A DNA stretch of 64,000 nt from Anaeromassilibacillus sp001305115 (lineage in GTDB: Bacteria > Bacillota > Clostridia > Oscillospirales > Acutalibacteraceae): contig AP031437.1 in the NCBI GenBank assembly GCA_042854365.1, positions 992,001-1,056,000 on the forward strand. The letters are read 5' to 3'. Numbering within the stretch: the stretch's first letter is position 1; each line of letters begins with the position of its first letter. This document shows positions 1 through 8,276 of this stretch, piece after piece. Made by a program: the position numbers and the translations under genes. The notes under the pieces were generated by a model. The model made no database searches, was not told where the DNA came from, and saw only the letters and a list, made by a program, of their open reading frames with translations.

Positions 1-672
1 GATGCGGCGGACAGCGGCATAGTGATTCAAACACTGTTTTACACAGAGCAGGCGGCACAGCGTTATAAGCCTTATCTTGAGCGGATCATGCCCCTTGCGG
101 CACACCGCTGTTTCATTGCCCCGCATGTGGCAGAGCTGTTAGCAGAGACAAAGACGACGCAGGGAATTTTTTGCGTGTGTCAAAAACGGCCGGGGACCGT
201 AGGGCTGGAAGATCTTCCAGCAAAAGGCCATCTGTTGGCTGTGGAGAATCTGCAGGACCCGGGCAATATGGGGGCGGTATTGCGTACGGCGGAGGCCTTG
301 GGTTTAGCCGGTGTGTTATTGGCAGGGACTTGTTGCGACGTATACAGCCCAAAGGTATTGCGTGCCAGTATGGGAGCGGTGTTTCGTCTGCCCTTTCGCT
401 TCGTGGAAAGTTTGGCAGGTGCGGCGCCGGTTCTTCGGAACCGCGGATTCGCATTATATACTGCGGTGCCGGATCGCACAGCAAAGCCAGTAACCGAGCT
501 TTCCTTTGAAAAGCCTGTTATCATCGCTGTGGGCAATGAGGGGAACGGACTGGATGCAGATACTGTGGCGGCCTGGGACCAAGCTGTGACGATTCCCATG
601 CGAGGGCGTGCGGAGTCGCTCAATGCAGCGGCTTCTGCGGCGATTCTGATGTGGGAAATGATGCGAATTTGA
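1..672 (+). CDS. TrmH/SpoU-family RNA 2'-O-methyltransferase (5' truncated by window)
   Basis: Probable S-adenosylmethionine-dependent RNA ribose methyltransferase of the SpoU/TrmH (SPOUT) family, acting on rRNA or tRNA. The reading frame is open from base 1, and the first in-frame start (GTG at 22) falls inside the N-terminal substrate-binding domain, so the real start lies upstream of the window. All three family motifs are visible: NPGNMGAVLRTAEALG near residue 90, RASMGAVFRLPF, and GNEGNGL followed by IPMRGRAESLNAAASAAIL at the C-terminus, which forms the knotted cofactor site. The gene is followed after 16 bp by dprA. Which RNA nucleotide is modified cannot be told from sequence. Confidence 0.88.
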   Translation, partial: DAADSGIVIQTLFYTEQAAQRYKPYLERIMPLAAHRCFIAPHVAELLAETKTTQGIFCVCQKRPGTVGLEDLPAKGHLLAVENLQDPGNMGAVLRTAEALGLAGVLLAGTCCDVYSPKVLRASMGAVFRLPFRFVESLAGAAPVLRNRGFALYTAVPDRTAKPVTELSFEKPVIIAVGNEGNGLDADTVAAWDQAVTIPMRGRAESLNAAASAAILMWEMMRI

Positions 673-688
673 AAGGAGAAAGGACAGG

Positions 689-1861
689 ATGGCTATCGAC
701 CAGCGTGCCTATTGGGTTTGGTTGCAGCATGCCTTACAAGCGGGCAGCAGTAAGACGCGCCACATCCTGGAATCCTTTGAGAATTTGGAGGCATTCCATC
801 GTGCGGGGTTACGGGAATGGAGCTTAATGGGAATTTTTACCCAGCGTGAATTGGCTGCGTTGCGGACCTACACGTTACAAGATGCGTTGGCGCAGATCGA
901 CCTTTGCCAGAAGTTGGGGCAGCATATTTTGACGCCAGAAGACCGGGACTATCCCTTTTTGCTCCGGCAAATTCACAACCCGCCAGCTGTTTTATATGTA
1001 CAGGGAAGGCTTCCAGATTTTTTGGAATTTCCGTCCGTTTCCATTGTGGGAACACGTAAGGCGACGCTGGTAGGAAAGCGTGTTGCCCATAGTTTGGGAT
1101 ATGGACTGGCCAAAGGCGGCGCAATTGTTGTCAGTGGCGGCGCGTTGGGCATTGATACAGCAGCGCATAAAGGCGCGCTTCTCGCAGGAGGGAAAACCGT
1201 TTGTGTCCTCGGATGCGGCATTTCCCATCCGTATTTATTGGCCAATGCCGATCTCCGCGATTCGATTGCGCAAAATGGTGCGCTGCTTTCGGAATATCCT
1301 CCTCATACGCCCGCTCTACGCAACCATTTTCCGGTGCGCAACCGCTTAATTTCTGGGCTTACTTTAGGGACAGTGGTAGTGGAAGCCACAGAAAAAAGCG
1401 GCTCACTGATTACCGCAAACGAAGCCATCCATCAAAACCGCGATGTTTTTGCCGTGCCCGGCTTGGTGGGGAGCCGTGCTTCTCAGGGGCCGAACAACCT
1501 TTTGCGCGAAGGAATGCGGGCAGTCAGCTGTGCGAATGATATTTTGCAGGAATATCTTTTCCGATTTCCAGGAAAAATCCACTTGGAGGAATCGACGGAA
1601 AGTGTTATGCTGATAGAGACCGCTCAAAAAGAACAGAAGACGGTGCAGGGGAATACGGAAGACAGAGAAGAACCCGCCGGGCTTTCCCCTTATGCAGCGG
1701 CGTTGTTTCGTGTGCTCACCTGTGAGCCGCGTCCTTTTTTGGAGTTATGCCAGGAAGCTGACATCCCCACAGTTTGTGCGCTGCCAGCTGTCACAGAATT
1801 AGAGCTTGCGGGGATCATTCAAGGGTATTCCGGAAGGCGCTATTCCCTAAAAGAATCTTAG
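689..1861 (+). CDS. dprA: DNA-processing protein DprA (Smf)
   Basis: DprA binds incoming single-stranded DNA during natural transformation and loads RecA; many non-competent Firmicutes also keep it. The 390-residue protein has the Rossmann-like DprA core: SIVGTRKA at 118-125, SGGALGIDTAAHKGAL near 149-164, RNRLISGL at 217-224, KSGSL at 236-240 and SQGPNNLL near 265. An N-terminal helical region and a C-terminal winged-helix-like tail (about 325-390) flank it. The ATG is preceded by AAAGGAGAAAGG. It lies between an rRNA-methylase-like gene and topA, the common Firmicute dprA-topA arrangement. A hairpin follows its stop. Confidence 0.95.
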   Translation: MAIDQRAYWVWLQHALQAGSSKTRHILESFENLEAFHRAGLREWSLMGIFTQRELAALRTYTLQDALAQIDLCQKLGQHILTPEDRDYPFLLRQIHNPPAVLYVQGRLPDFLEFPSVSIVGTRKATLVGKRVAHSLGYGLAKGGAIVVSGGALGIDTAAHKGALLAGGKTVCVLGCGISHPYLLANADLRDSIAQNGALLSEYPPHTPALRNHFPVRNRLISGLTLGTVVVEATEKSGSLITANEAIHQNRDVFAVPGLVGSRASQGPNNLLREGMRAVSCANDILQEYLFRFPGKIHLEESTESVMLIETAQKEQKTVQGNTEDREEPAGLSPYAAALFRVLTCEPRPFLELCQEADIPTVCALPAVTELELAGIIQGYSGRRYSLKES

Positions 1862-1868
1862 GCTTTAT

Positions 1869-1910
1869 GAAAGCCTGCCCAATGGGTGTTTATGGAAAGG
1901 GCAGGTTTTC
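1869..1910 (+). terminator. hairpin after dprA
   Basis: Arms 1869-1880 and 1899-1910 pair over 12 bp with one G-U wobble and an 18-nt loop. The U tract is poor (GUUUUC), so termination may be partial and some transcription could reach topA. No other element is evident between dprA and topA (1862-2056). Confidence 0.5.
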
Positions 1911-2056
1911 ACAAAGTCTAAAAGACTTTGCATTTTTTAGAGATCAACATTGTTTTATGTGACATAGATATATAGGAAGGTTGTTGTGCGGGGAAATGGA
2001 GCGCCCGCAATGGTATGGCCTGAGCGCTATACGACATGAAAGAGGTGTATGGATAG

Positions 2057-4162
2057 ATGTCGAAATTGGTGATTGTGGAATCGCCGGCAAAAGCGAAGAC
2101 GATTAAGAAATATTTAGGTCCCGGGTATGATGTGATAGCGTCTATGGGACATGTGCGCGATTTACCGGAAAACCGGTTGAGCGTTGATATTAAAAAAGAT
2201 TTTAAACCGAAGTATGAAGTGATTAAGGGCAAGGAAAAGCTGGTAGACGAATTAAAGGAAAAAGCGGAGAAAAGCGACTACGTGTTTCTGGCGACTGACC
2301 CGGACCGTGAGGGGGAGGCAATTTCTTGGCATTTGGCCTATCTGCTCGATTTAAAGACAGAGGACGAAAACCGTGTGACATTCAATGAGATTACAAAGAC
2401 GGGTGTCACCAATGGGATGGAGCATCCCCGCAGCATCGATATGGATTTGGTCAATGCACAACAGGCGCGGCGCATTTTGGACCGGCTTGTAGGCTATAAA
2501 CTCAGCCCATTTCTTTCCCAAAAGATTCGACGGGGCCTCTCTGGGGGGCGCGTACAGTCCGTAGCGGTCCGGCTGGTAGTGGACCGCGAGGAGGAGATCC
2601 GCAAATTTGTTCCAAAAGAGTATTGGACCATTGATGCGAAGATGATTCCCAAAGGTTCCCGTAAGGCTTTCCCTGCGACATTCTACGGCGATGAAAATGG
2701 AAAGATCGAGATTGAAAATAAAGAGCAGGCGGACCGTATCCTCGCAGAACTGGAAGGAGCGGACTATAAAATTTCCAAACTCAAAAAGGGAACGCGCCGC
2801 AAATCTCCGGCGCCGCCGTTTATCACCTCTACGTTGCAGCAAGAGGCTTCCCGCCGCCTGGGTTTTCAGGCCCGCCGCACCATGAAGGCTGCGCAGGAAC
2901 TCTACGAAGGTGTAGAAATCGAAGGAATGGGAGCGGTCGGTTTGATTACCTATATGAGAACCGACTCTCTGCGTTTGTCGGAGGATGCGCTCAAGGATGC
3001 TGCCGACTATATTTTGGAGCGATGGGGGAAGAAGTATCTGCCGGATACGCCGCGCCATTTTAAAACAAAAAAGAATGCGCAGGATGGGCATGAAGCCATT
3101 CGTCCGACAATGCCGAGTCTTTCTCCGGATCAGGTAAAGGAAAGTTTGAGTTCCGATCAATATAAGCTCTATAAACTGATCTGGGAGCGTTTCATTGCGT
3201 GCCAGATGGCCAACTGTTTGCAGAGTACGACCCAGGCAGAGATTTCTGCGAAAAACTATATCTTCAAGGCGTCTGGATATACCGTCACATTTGATGGCTT
3301 TACAGTCCTTTATGAAGAGAAAAAGGACGAAGACTCTGAGGACAGCGGCGCTTTGCCGCCTCTGGAAAAGGATATGCCTTTGCGTTGTAAGGAAATCGCT
3401 GGAAACCAGCATTTTACCCAACCGCCGGCCCGGTATACAGAGGCGTCGCTGATTAAGGCACTGGAGGAAAATGGCATTGGCCGCCCATCCACCTATGCGA
3501 CGACGATCTCGACGATCACAGGGCGGGAATATGTGATTCGGGATGGAAAGGCGCTCAAACCCACCGAATTGGGCGAGGTCATTACCAAGCTGATGAAAGA
3601 GCGTTTTCCGAAAATCGTGAATGTCAAATTTACCGCCCAGGTGGAAGAAGAACTGGATGAAGTTCAAAGCGGAAAAATCAATTGGGTTGAGACCCTGCAT
3701 GATTTTTATGGGGACTTTGAAAAGACGTTAAAAAAAGCCAAGGAAGAGATGCAGGGTGTCAAAATCCAGTTGAAAGAGGATGAAACCGATATTATTTGCG
3801 AGAAGTGCGGCCGTAAAATGGTGGTCAAGATGGGGCGTTACGGAAAATTTATCGCCTGTCCAGGATACCCGGAATGCAAAAACGTCAAGAAGTTGGTGCA
3901 GGAGACAGGAGCGGAATGCCCAAAATGTGGCGGTAAGGTGATTGTGAAGAAATCCAAAAAGGGCCGTATCTTCTATGGATGTGCAGAATATCCCAATTGT
4001 GATTTTATCTCTTGGGATGAACCGAGTATGGAAAAATGCCCCCGTTGTGGAAAAACGCTGTTAAAGAAAAAAGGCAAGCATCCCAAGTACTACTGTATTA
4101 CTCCCGACTGTGGCTATGAGCGGGTGGAACATCCGGATGAGGAAAATAAAGACGAGGCTTAA
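2057..4162 (+). CDS. topA: DNA topoisomerase I (type IA)
   Basis: Relaxes negative supercoils by transient single-strand cleavage. At 701 residues it has the usual TopA layout. The Toprim domain opens at residue 3 (KLVIVESPAKAKTI) and carries DPDREGEAISWH at 81-92, the acidic metal site. The catalytic tyrosine is Tyr299 in ITYMRTDSLRLS. The gate and cap region follows to about 570, then three C-terminal C4 zinc ribbons (beginning CEKCGRKM, CPKCGGKV and CPRCGKTL) that bind single-stranded DNA. It is followed 11 bp later by trmFO, the usual topA-trmFO pairing in Firmicutes. Confidence 0.97.
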   Translation: MSKLVIVESPAKAKTIKKYLGPGYDVIASMGHVRDLPENRLSVDIKKDFKPKYEVIKGKEKLVDELKEKAEKSDYVFLATDPDREGEAISWHLAYLLDLKTEDENRVTFNEITKTGVTNGMEHPRSIDMDLVNAQQARRILDRLVGYKLSPFLSQKIRRGLSGGRVQSVAVRLVVDREEEIRKFVPKEYWTIDAKMIPKGSRKAFPATFYGDENGKIEIENKEQADRILAELEGADYKISKLKKGTRRKSPAPPFITSTLQQEASRRLGFQARRTMKAAQELYEGVEIEGMGAVGLITYMRTDSLRLSEDALKDAADYILERWGKKYLPDTPRHFKTKKNAQDGHEAIRPTMPSLSPDQVKESLSSDQYKLYKLIWERFIACQMANCLQSTTQAEISAKNYIFKASGYTVTFDGFTVLYEEKKDEDSEDSGALPPLEKDMPLRCKEIAGNQHFTQPPARYTEASLIKALEENGIGRPSTYATTISTITGREYVIRDGKALKPTELGEVITKLMKERFPKIVNVKFTAQVEEELDEVQSGKINWVETLHDFYGDFEKTLKKAKEEMQGVKIQLKEDETDIICEKCGRKMVVKMGRYGKFIACPGYPECKNVKKLVQETGAECPKCGGKVIVKKSKKGRIFYGCAEYPNCDFISWDEPSMEKCPRCGKTLLKKKGKHPKYYCITPDCGYERVEHPDEENKDEA

Positions 4163-4173
4163 AGGAGACATCG

Positions 4174-5481
4174 ATGAAAATACGAGTGATCGGCGCTGGG
4201 CTGGCTGGTTGTGAGGCTGCGTGGCAGGCAGCCCGGGCAGGAGTGGAAGTGGAACTCTGGGAGATGAAGCCGCAAAAGTACTCCCCAGCGCACCACAGTC
4301 CTGGCTTCGCGGAATTGATCTGCTCGAATTCGTTGAAGGCAGAACGTGTGGACAGTGCAGCTGGCCTTCTCAAAGAGGAGATGCGGCGTCTGGATTCCCT
4401 TTTGATGCAATGCGCAGATCTCTGCCGTGTGCCGGCAGGCGGAGCGCTTGCCGTTGACCGGCATGCGTTTTCTGCGGCAGTGACCAAAGCGATACGGGGG
4501 AATCCGCTGATACAAATTTGTAATGAAGAGGTCACCGAGCTACCAACCGATGGCATTCATGTGGTCGCCACAGGGCCGTTGACGTCCGACGCGTTGGCGG
4601 GGCAAATCGCCGCCCTCTGTGGAGGATGTCTGAGTTTTTTTGATGCGGCAGCCCCTATCGTCACTGCCGAAAGCTTGGGCCGGGAGCGGATTTTTGCCGC
4701 CTCACGCTATGGTAAGGGGGAGGACGATGCCTATTTAAATTGTCCGATGAATAAAGAGGAATACGAGCGTTTCTACGAGGCGTTGGTTCACGCGGAGCGG
4801 GCGCCAATCCATGACTTTGATGTGGCAGACCCAAAGGTTTACGAAGGATGTATGCCCATTGAAGTGATGGCACAGCGCGGACCGGATACCATTCGTTTTG
4901 GCCCGCTCAAGCCGGTCGGACTTCGCGATCCGGCCACAGGACACAGGCCTTGGGCGGTGGTGCAACTGCGGCGCGAGGATCGAGAGGGGACTCTTTACAA
5001 TTTGGTCGGTTTTCAAACGAACCTCAAATTTGGCGAACAAAAACGGGTGTTTGGCCTGATTCCTGGCTTGGAACAGGCTGAATTTGTGCGCTATGGCGTG
5101 ATGCACCGCAACACGTTTCTCAATTCCCCAATGGTATTGAACAGCGATTTTAGCCTGCGGTCCCACCCGAATCTATTCTTTGCGGGACAGGTCACCGGTG
5201 TGGAAGGCTATATGGAGTCCGCTGCAAGCGGAATAATGGCTGGACGAAATGCGGTGCGTAGGCTACAGGGAAAGCATACGATCACGCTTCCGCCCGAAAC
5301 GATGATCGGTGCGTTGAGCCGTTATGTACAAGATGGAGGGGACAGCGACTTTCAACCCATGGGGGCTAACTTTGGCGTGATTCCCCCGATCGTTCCACAT
5401 ATTCGGGACAAGCGTTCCCGTTATGCCGCATTCTCAGAGCGTTCGTTACAAAGCTTAGATGCGTTTCTAAAACATATATAG
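4174..5481 (+). CDS. trmFO: tRNA (uracil-5-)-methyltransferase TrmFO, folate-dependent
   Basis: Makes 5-methyluridine at position 54 of the tRNA T-loop using methylenetetrahydrofolate and FADH2; Gram-positive bacteria use it in place of SAM-dependent TrmA. The protein has 435 residues. The FAD-binding dinucleotide fold is at 5-16 (VIGAGLAGCEAA), and LICSNSLKAE carries Cys50, matching the conserved nucleophile region of the family. GQVTGVEGYMESAASGIMAG forms the second FAD contact. An AAAGGAGA ribosome site precedes the ATG. The gene reads on from topA and is probably co-transcribed with it. Confidence 0.96.
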   Translation: MKIRVIGAGLAGCEAAWQAARAGVEVELWEMKPQKYSPAHHSPGFAELICSNSLKAERVDSAAGLLKEEMRRLDSLLMQCADLCRVPAGGALAVDRHAFSAAVTKAIRGNPLIQICNEEVTELPTDGIHVVATGPLTSDALAGQIAALCGGCLSFFDAAAPIVTAESLGRERIFAASRYGKGEDDAYLNCPMNKEEYERFYEALVHAERAPIHDFDVADPKVYEGCMPIEVMAQRGPDTIRFGPLKPVGLRDPATGHRPWAVVQLRREDREGTLYNLVGFQTNLKFGEQKRVFGLIPGLEQAEFVRYGVMHRNTFLNSPMVLNSDFSLRSHPNLFFAGQVTGVEGYMESAASGIMAGRNAVRRLQGKHTITLPPETMIGALSRYVQDGGDSDFQPMGANFGVIPPIVPHIRDKRSRYAAFSERSLQSLDAFLKHI

Positions 5482-5532
5482 AAAATTAGTAAAACAAAGT
5501 AATAGCCGCGACTGCGGCAGGAGGTAATCGCG

Positions 5533-6555
5533 ATGAAGATTATAGTGGATGCTTTCGGCGGCGACAATGCGCCCTTGGAAATTTTGAAGGGTTGTGCGGA
5601 AGCTGTAAACGAGCTGGATATCGACATCCTGCTCACTGGTAGCGAAGCGGAGATCCGCCGTGTGGCGAACGAGAACAACATTTCGCTGAACCGCATGGAG
5701 ATTGCAGATACCCCGGATGTGATTACCATGGAGGATCATGCGGGCGATATTCTGAAGGAAAAATCCAATAGTTCCATGGCTTTGGGATTGAAGCTTCTTG
5801 CAGAGGGCAAGGGCGACGGTTTTCTCTCGGGCGGCAACTCAGGAGCCCTTGTGGTCGGTACAACCATGATTGTCAAGCGTATTAAGAACATCAAGCGAGT
5901 GGCTTTTGCGCCAGTTTTGCCGAAGGAAAAGGGATTTTTCATGTTGATTGACAGTGGGGCCAATGTCGATTGTAAGCCGGAGATGTTGCGTCAATTCGGT
6001 GTGATGGGCTCAATTTACATGAACAAGGTAATGAACGTCTCCAATCCGCGTGTGGGCTTGGCCAATATCGGTACGGAGGAACATAAGGGCGGCGATTTGC
6101 AGCATGAGGCCTATGCGTTGTTGAAGAGTTCCGGGTTGAACTTTGTTGGAAATATTGAAGCGCGCGAGGTACCGCGCGATGCCGCCGATGTGGTTGTGAC
6201 GGATGGTTTTACCGGGAACATGCTGCTCAAGATGTATGAGGGTGTGACCACGGTCATGATGCAGTTGTTCAAGGGAATTTTCTTCAAAAATTGGAAAAAT
6301 AAGCTGGCAGCCTCCGTACTTTTAGGGGATATTAAGGATCTCAAAAAGACCATGGATTATAACGAATACGGCGGGGCGCCGATCATGGGAGCAGCAAAGC
6401 CCGTGTTTAAGACCCACGGAAGTGCTAAGGCAAAGACCGTGAAAAATGCACTTCGTTTGACAAAGTCCTATATCGCTGGAAATGTTGTGGATGAAATCGC
6501 CGCTGCCGTGGCAGCCTATAAGGAGAGCCAGACGAAGGAGAATCAGGCGGACTAA
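5533..6555 (+). CDS. plsX: phosphate acyltransferase PlsX
   Basis: Converts acyl-ACP plus phosphate to acyl-phosphate, the acyl donor for PlsY in phospholipid synthesis. The 340-residue protein starts with the family N-terminus MKIIVDAFGGDNAP and contains the conserved FLSGGNSGALV near residue 100, plus ANIGTEEHKG and VVTDGFTGN further on. A strong GGAGG site precedes the ATG. It is followed directly by rnc. The acyl carrier protein gene that often sits between plsX and rnc in Firmicutes is absent here. Confidence 0.96.
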   Translation: MKIIVDAFGGDNAPLEILKGCAEAVNELDIDILLTGSEAEIRRVANENNISLNRMEIADTPDVITMEDHAGDILKEKSNSSMALGLKLLAEGKGDGFLSGGNSGALVVGTTMIVKRIKNIKRVAFAPVLPKEKGFFMLIDSGANVDCKPEMLRQFGVMGSIYMNKVMNVSNPRVGLANIGTEEHKGGDLQHEAYALLKSSGLNFVGNIEAREVPRDAADVVVTDGFTGNMLLKMYEGVTTVMMQLFKGIFFKNWKNKLAASVLLGDIKDLKKTMDYNEYGGAPIMGAAKPVFKTHGSAKAKTVKNALRLTKSYIAGNVVDEIAAAVAAYKESQTKENQAD

Positions 6556-6573
6556 TTGGCAGGAGGCTGAGAG

Positions 6574-7254
6574 ATGGACTATAGAGCATTTGAAGAAAAG
6601 TTAGGGCATCATTTTCACAATAAGAAGTATCTAGTCACAGCGTTGACCCACTCCTCCTATGCGAATGAAGCAAAAGGGAAAGAAGAAAGCAATGAGCGCT
6701 TGGAATTTTTAGGAGATTCTGTTTTAGGGTTTGTTGTGGCGGATTATTTGTTTAAAAACTACACGGAATTTCCAGAGGGCGATCTCACCAAAAACCGCGC
6801 TGCTTTGGTATGTGAAAAGGCATGCTGTGGATTTGCAAAACAGATTGATCTTGGAAATTACCTGCGGTTGAGCCATGGAGAACAGAATTCTGGCGGACGC
6901 ACCCGTTCCTCCATTTTAGCGGATGCTTTCGAAGCCGTAATTGCAGCGATTTATCTGGATGCGGGGATGGAGGAAGCTCGCAGCTTTATCCTGCGCTTTG
7001 TGTTGCCCATGCTCAAAACCCAGAAGCCTAAAGCTTTTAAGGATTATAAAACCGCATTGCAGGAGATCATCCAACAGAATCCGGAAGAGCATCTGGAATA
7101 TGTGCTCACAGGGGAAAGTGGTCCTGACCACGACAAGCATTTCACTGTAGAGGTACACCTCAACAGCAATGTGATTGGCAAAGGCGGCGGACGCAGTAAA
7201 AAAGAGGCGGAGCAGCAGGCTGCCCGCGAGGCATTGGAGCTGATGGGCTATTGA
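6574..7254 (+). CDS. rnc: ribonuclease III
   Basis: Double-strand-specific endoribonuclease that processes rRNA precursors and structured mRNAs. The 226-residue protein has the signature NERLEFLGDSVLG at 40-52 with acidic metal ligands, a second acidic cluster in LADAFEAVIAAIYLD near 115-129, and a C-terminal double-stranded RNA-binding domain (about 155-225) ending KKEAEQQAAREALELMG. It lies in the classic plsX-rnc-smc-ftsY neighbourhood. The stop codon overlaps the TTG start of the next gene (TTGA). Confidence 0.97.
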   Translation: MDYRAFEEKLGHHFHNKKYLVTALTHSSYANEAKGKEESNERLEFLGDSVLGFVVADYLFKNYTEFPEGDLTKNRAALVCEKACCGFAKQIDLGNYLRLSHGEQNSGGRTRSSILADAFEAVIAAIYLDAGMEEARSFILRFVLPMLKTQKPKAFKDYKTALQEIIQQNPEEHLEYVLTGESGPDHDKHFTVEVHLNSNVIGKGGGRSKKEAEQQAAREALELMGY

Positions 7255-8276
7255 GACATGCCAATGTGGCGATTTTTGTACCGCACAACGGCTGCCCGCA
7301 CCAGTGCAGCTTTTGTAACCAGCGGAGCATCACTGGCCAGCGGGAACAACCAACACCGGATGATGTACGTAGAGTGGTCCAAAAAGCCAGGGAATGCCTG
7401 AACGGCGAAGAGCAGGCGGAAATTGCCTTCTTTGGGGGAAGTTTTACGGCAATCGACCGGGGATACATGGTTGCCCTTTTAGAAGCAGCCGTACCGTTTG
7501 TGCGGGAGGGGCCCTTTATGGGGATTCGGATTTCAACCCGTCCGGATGCGATTGACCGTCAAATTCTCGCCCTGTTGAGGACATACGGCGTGACCTCGAT
7601 CGAACTCGGTGCACAAAGTATGGACGATTGTGTGCTTGCCTGTAACGGAAGGGGGCATACAGCCGTACAAGTGGAGGAAGCCGCCGCATGTATCCGTTCG
7701 GAAGGATTTTCTCTGGGGCTACAGATGATGACCGGTCTTTATGGCGACACGCCTGCAGGAGCAAAACAGACAGCACACAGGCTTGCGGCCTTAGAGCCCG
7801 ATACGATGCGAATCTATCCGACAATTGTGATGCGCGGTACGGACTTGGAAAGGAAATATCGCGCGGGTGACTATTTGCCCATGCCGTTAGAAGATGCAGT
7901 GGACCTTTGTGCGGAACTGTTGGAGGGGTTTGAGCGCCAGGGAATTCGTGTGATTCGTTTGGGATTGCACAGTACGCCCGAACTTGAGAGAGATCGTGTA
8001 GCAGGTCCGTGGCATCCAGCCTTTCGGGAGCTCTGTGAAAGCAGGCGCATCTTCAATGGCCTTTTAAGAGCGTTGGAAGAAAATCTTATTTACAATGCAA
8101 CTATTAAAATCAAAGTAAATCCAAAATGGCGATCAAAAGTTGTCGGCCAAAAACGCGCAAATGTAATGGAGCTGCTTAAAAGAGGGTATACCGCTTATGT
8201 GGTGGAGGACCCCACCGTGTTGGAAAATCAATTGGTTATTGCCTCTTCGAAGAAGGATGTGACAGTTTGCTTTTAA
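7251..8276 (+). CDS. radical SAM protein, Elp3-like, of unknown substrate
   Basis: Radical S-adenosylmethionine enzyme of the group often found between rnc and smc in Clostridia; the substrate is not known to me. The [4Fe-4S] motif CxxxCxxC is Cys15, Cys19 and Cys22 (GCPHQCSFCNQ). FFGGSFTAID near residue 63 is the conserved glycine-rich SAM contact. The middle part is the (beta/alpha) barrel typical of Elp3/HemN-like proteins, with no recognisable acetyltransferase domain in its 341 residues. The start is TTG at 7251, overlapping the rnc stop by 4 nt, which implies translational coupling. The smc start overlaps its 3' end by 10 nt. Confidence 0.85.
   Translation: MRHANVAIFVPHNGCPHQCSFCNQRSITGQREQPTPDDVRRVVQKARECLNGEEQAEIAFFGGSFTAIDRGYMVALLEAAVPFVREGPFMGIRISTRPDAIDRQILALLRTYGVTSIELGAQSMDDCVLACNGRGHTAVQVEEAAACIRSEGFSLGLQMMTGLYGDTPAGAKQTAHRLAALEPDTMRIYPTIVMRGTDLERKYRAGDYLPMPLEDAVDLCAELLEGFERQGIRVIRLGLHSTPELERDRVAGPWHPAFRELCESRRIFNGLLRALEENLIYNATIKIKVNPKWRSKVVGQKRANVMELLKRGYTAYVVEDPTVLENQLVIASSKKDVTVCF

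Noticed and set aside
2351..3700. 449-codon minus-strand frame inside topA
   Set aside because: Shadow of topA, with no ribosome site and no recognisable domain.
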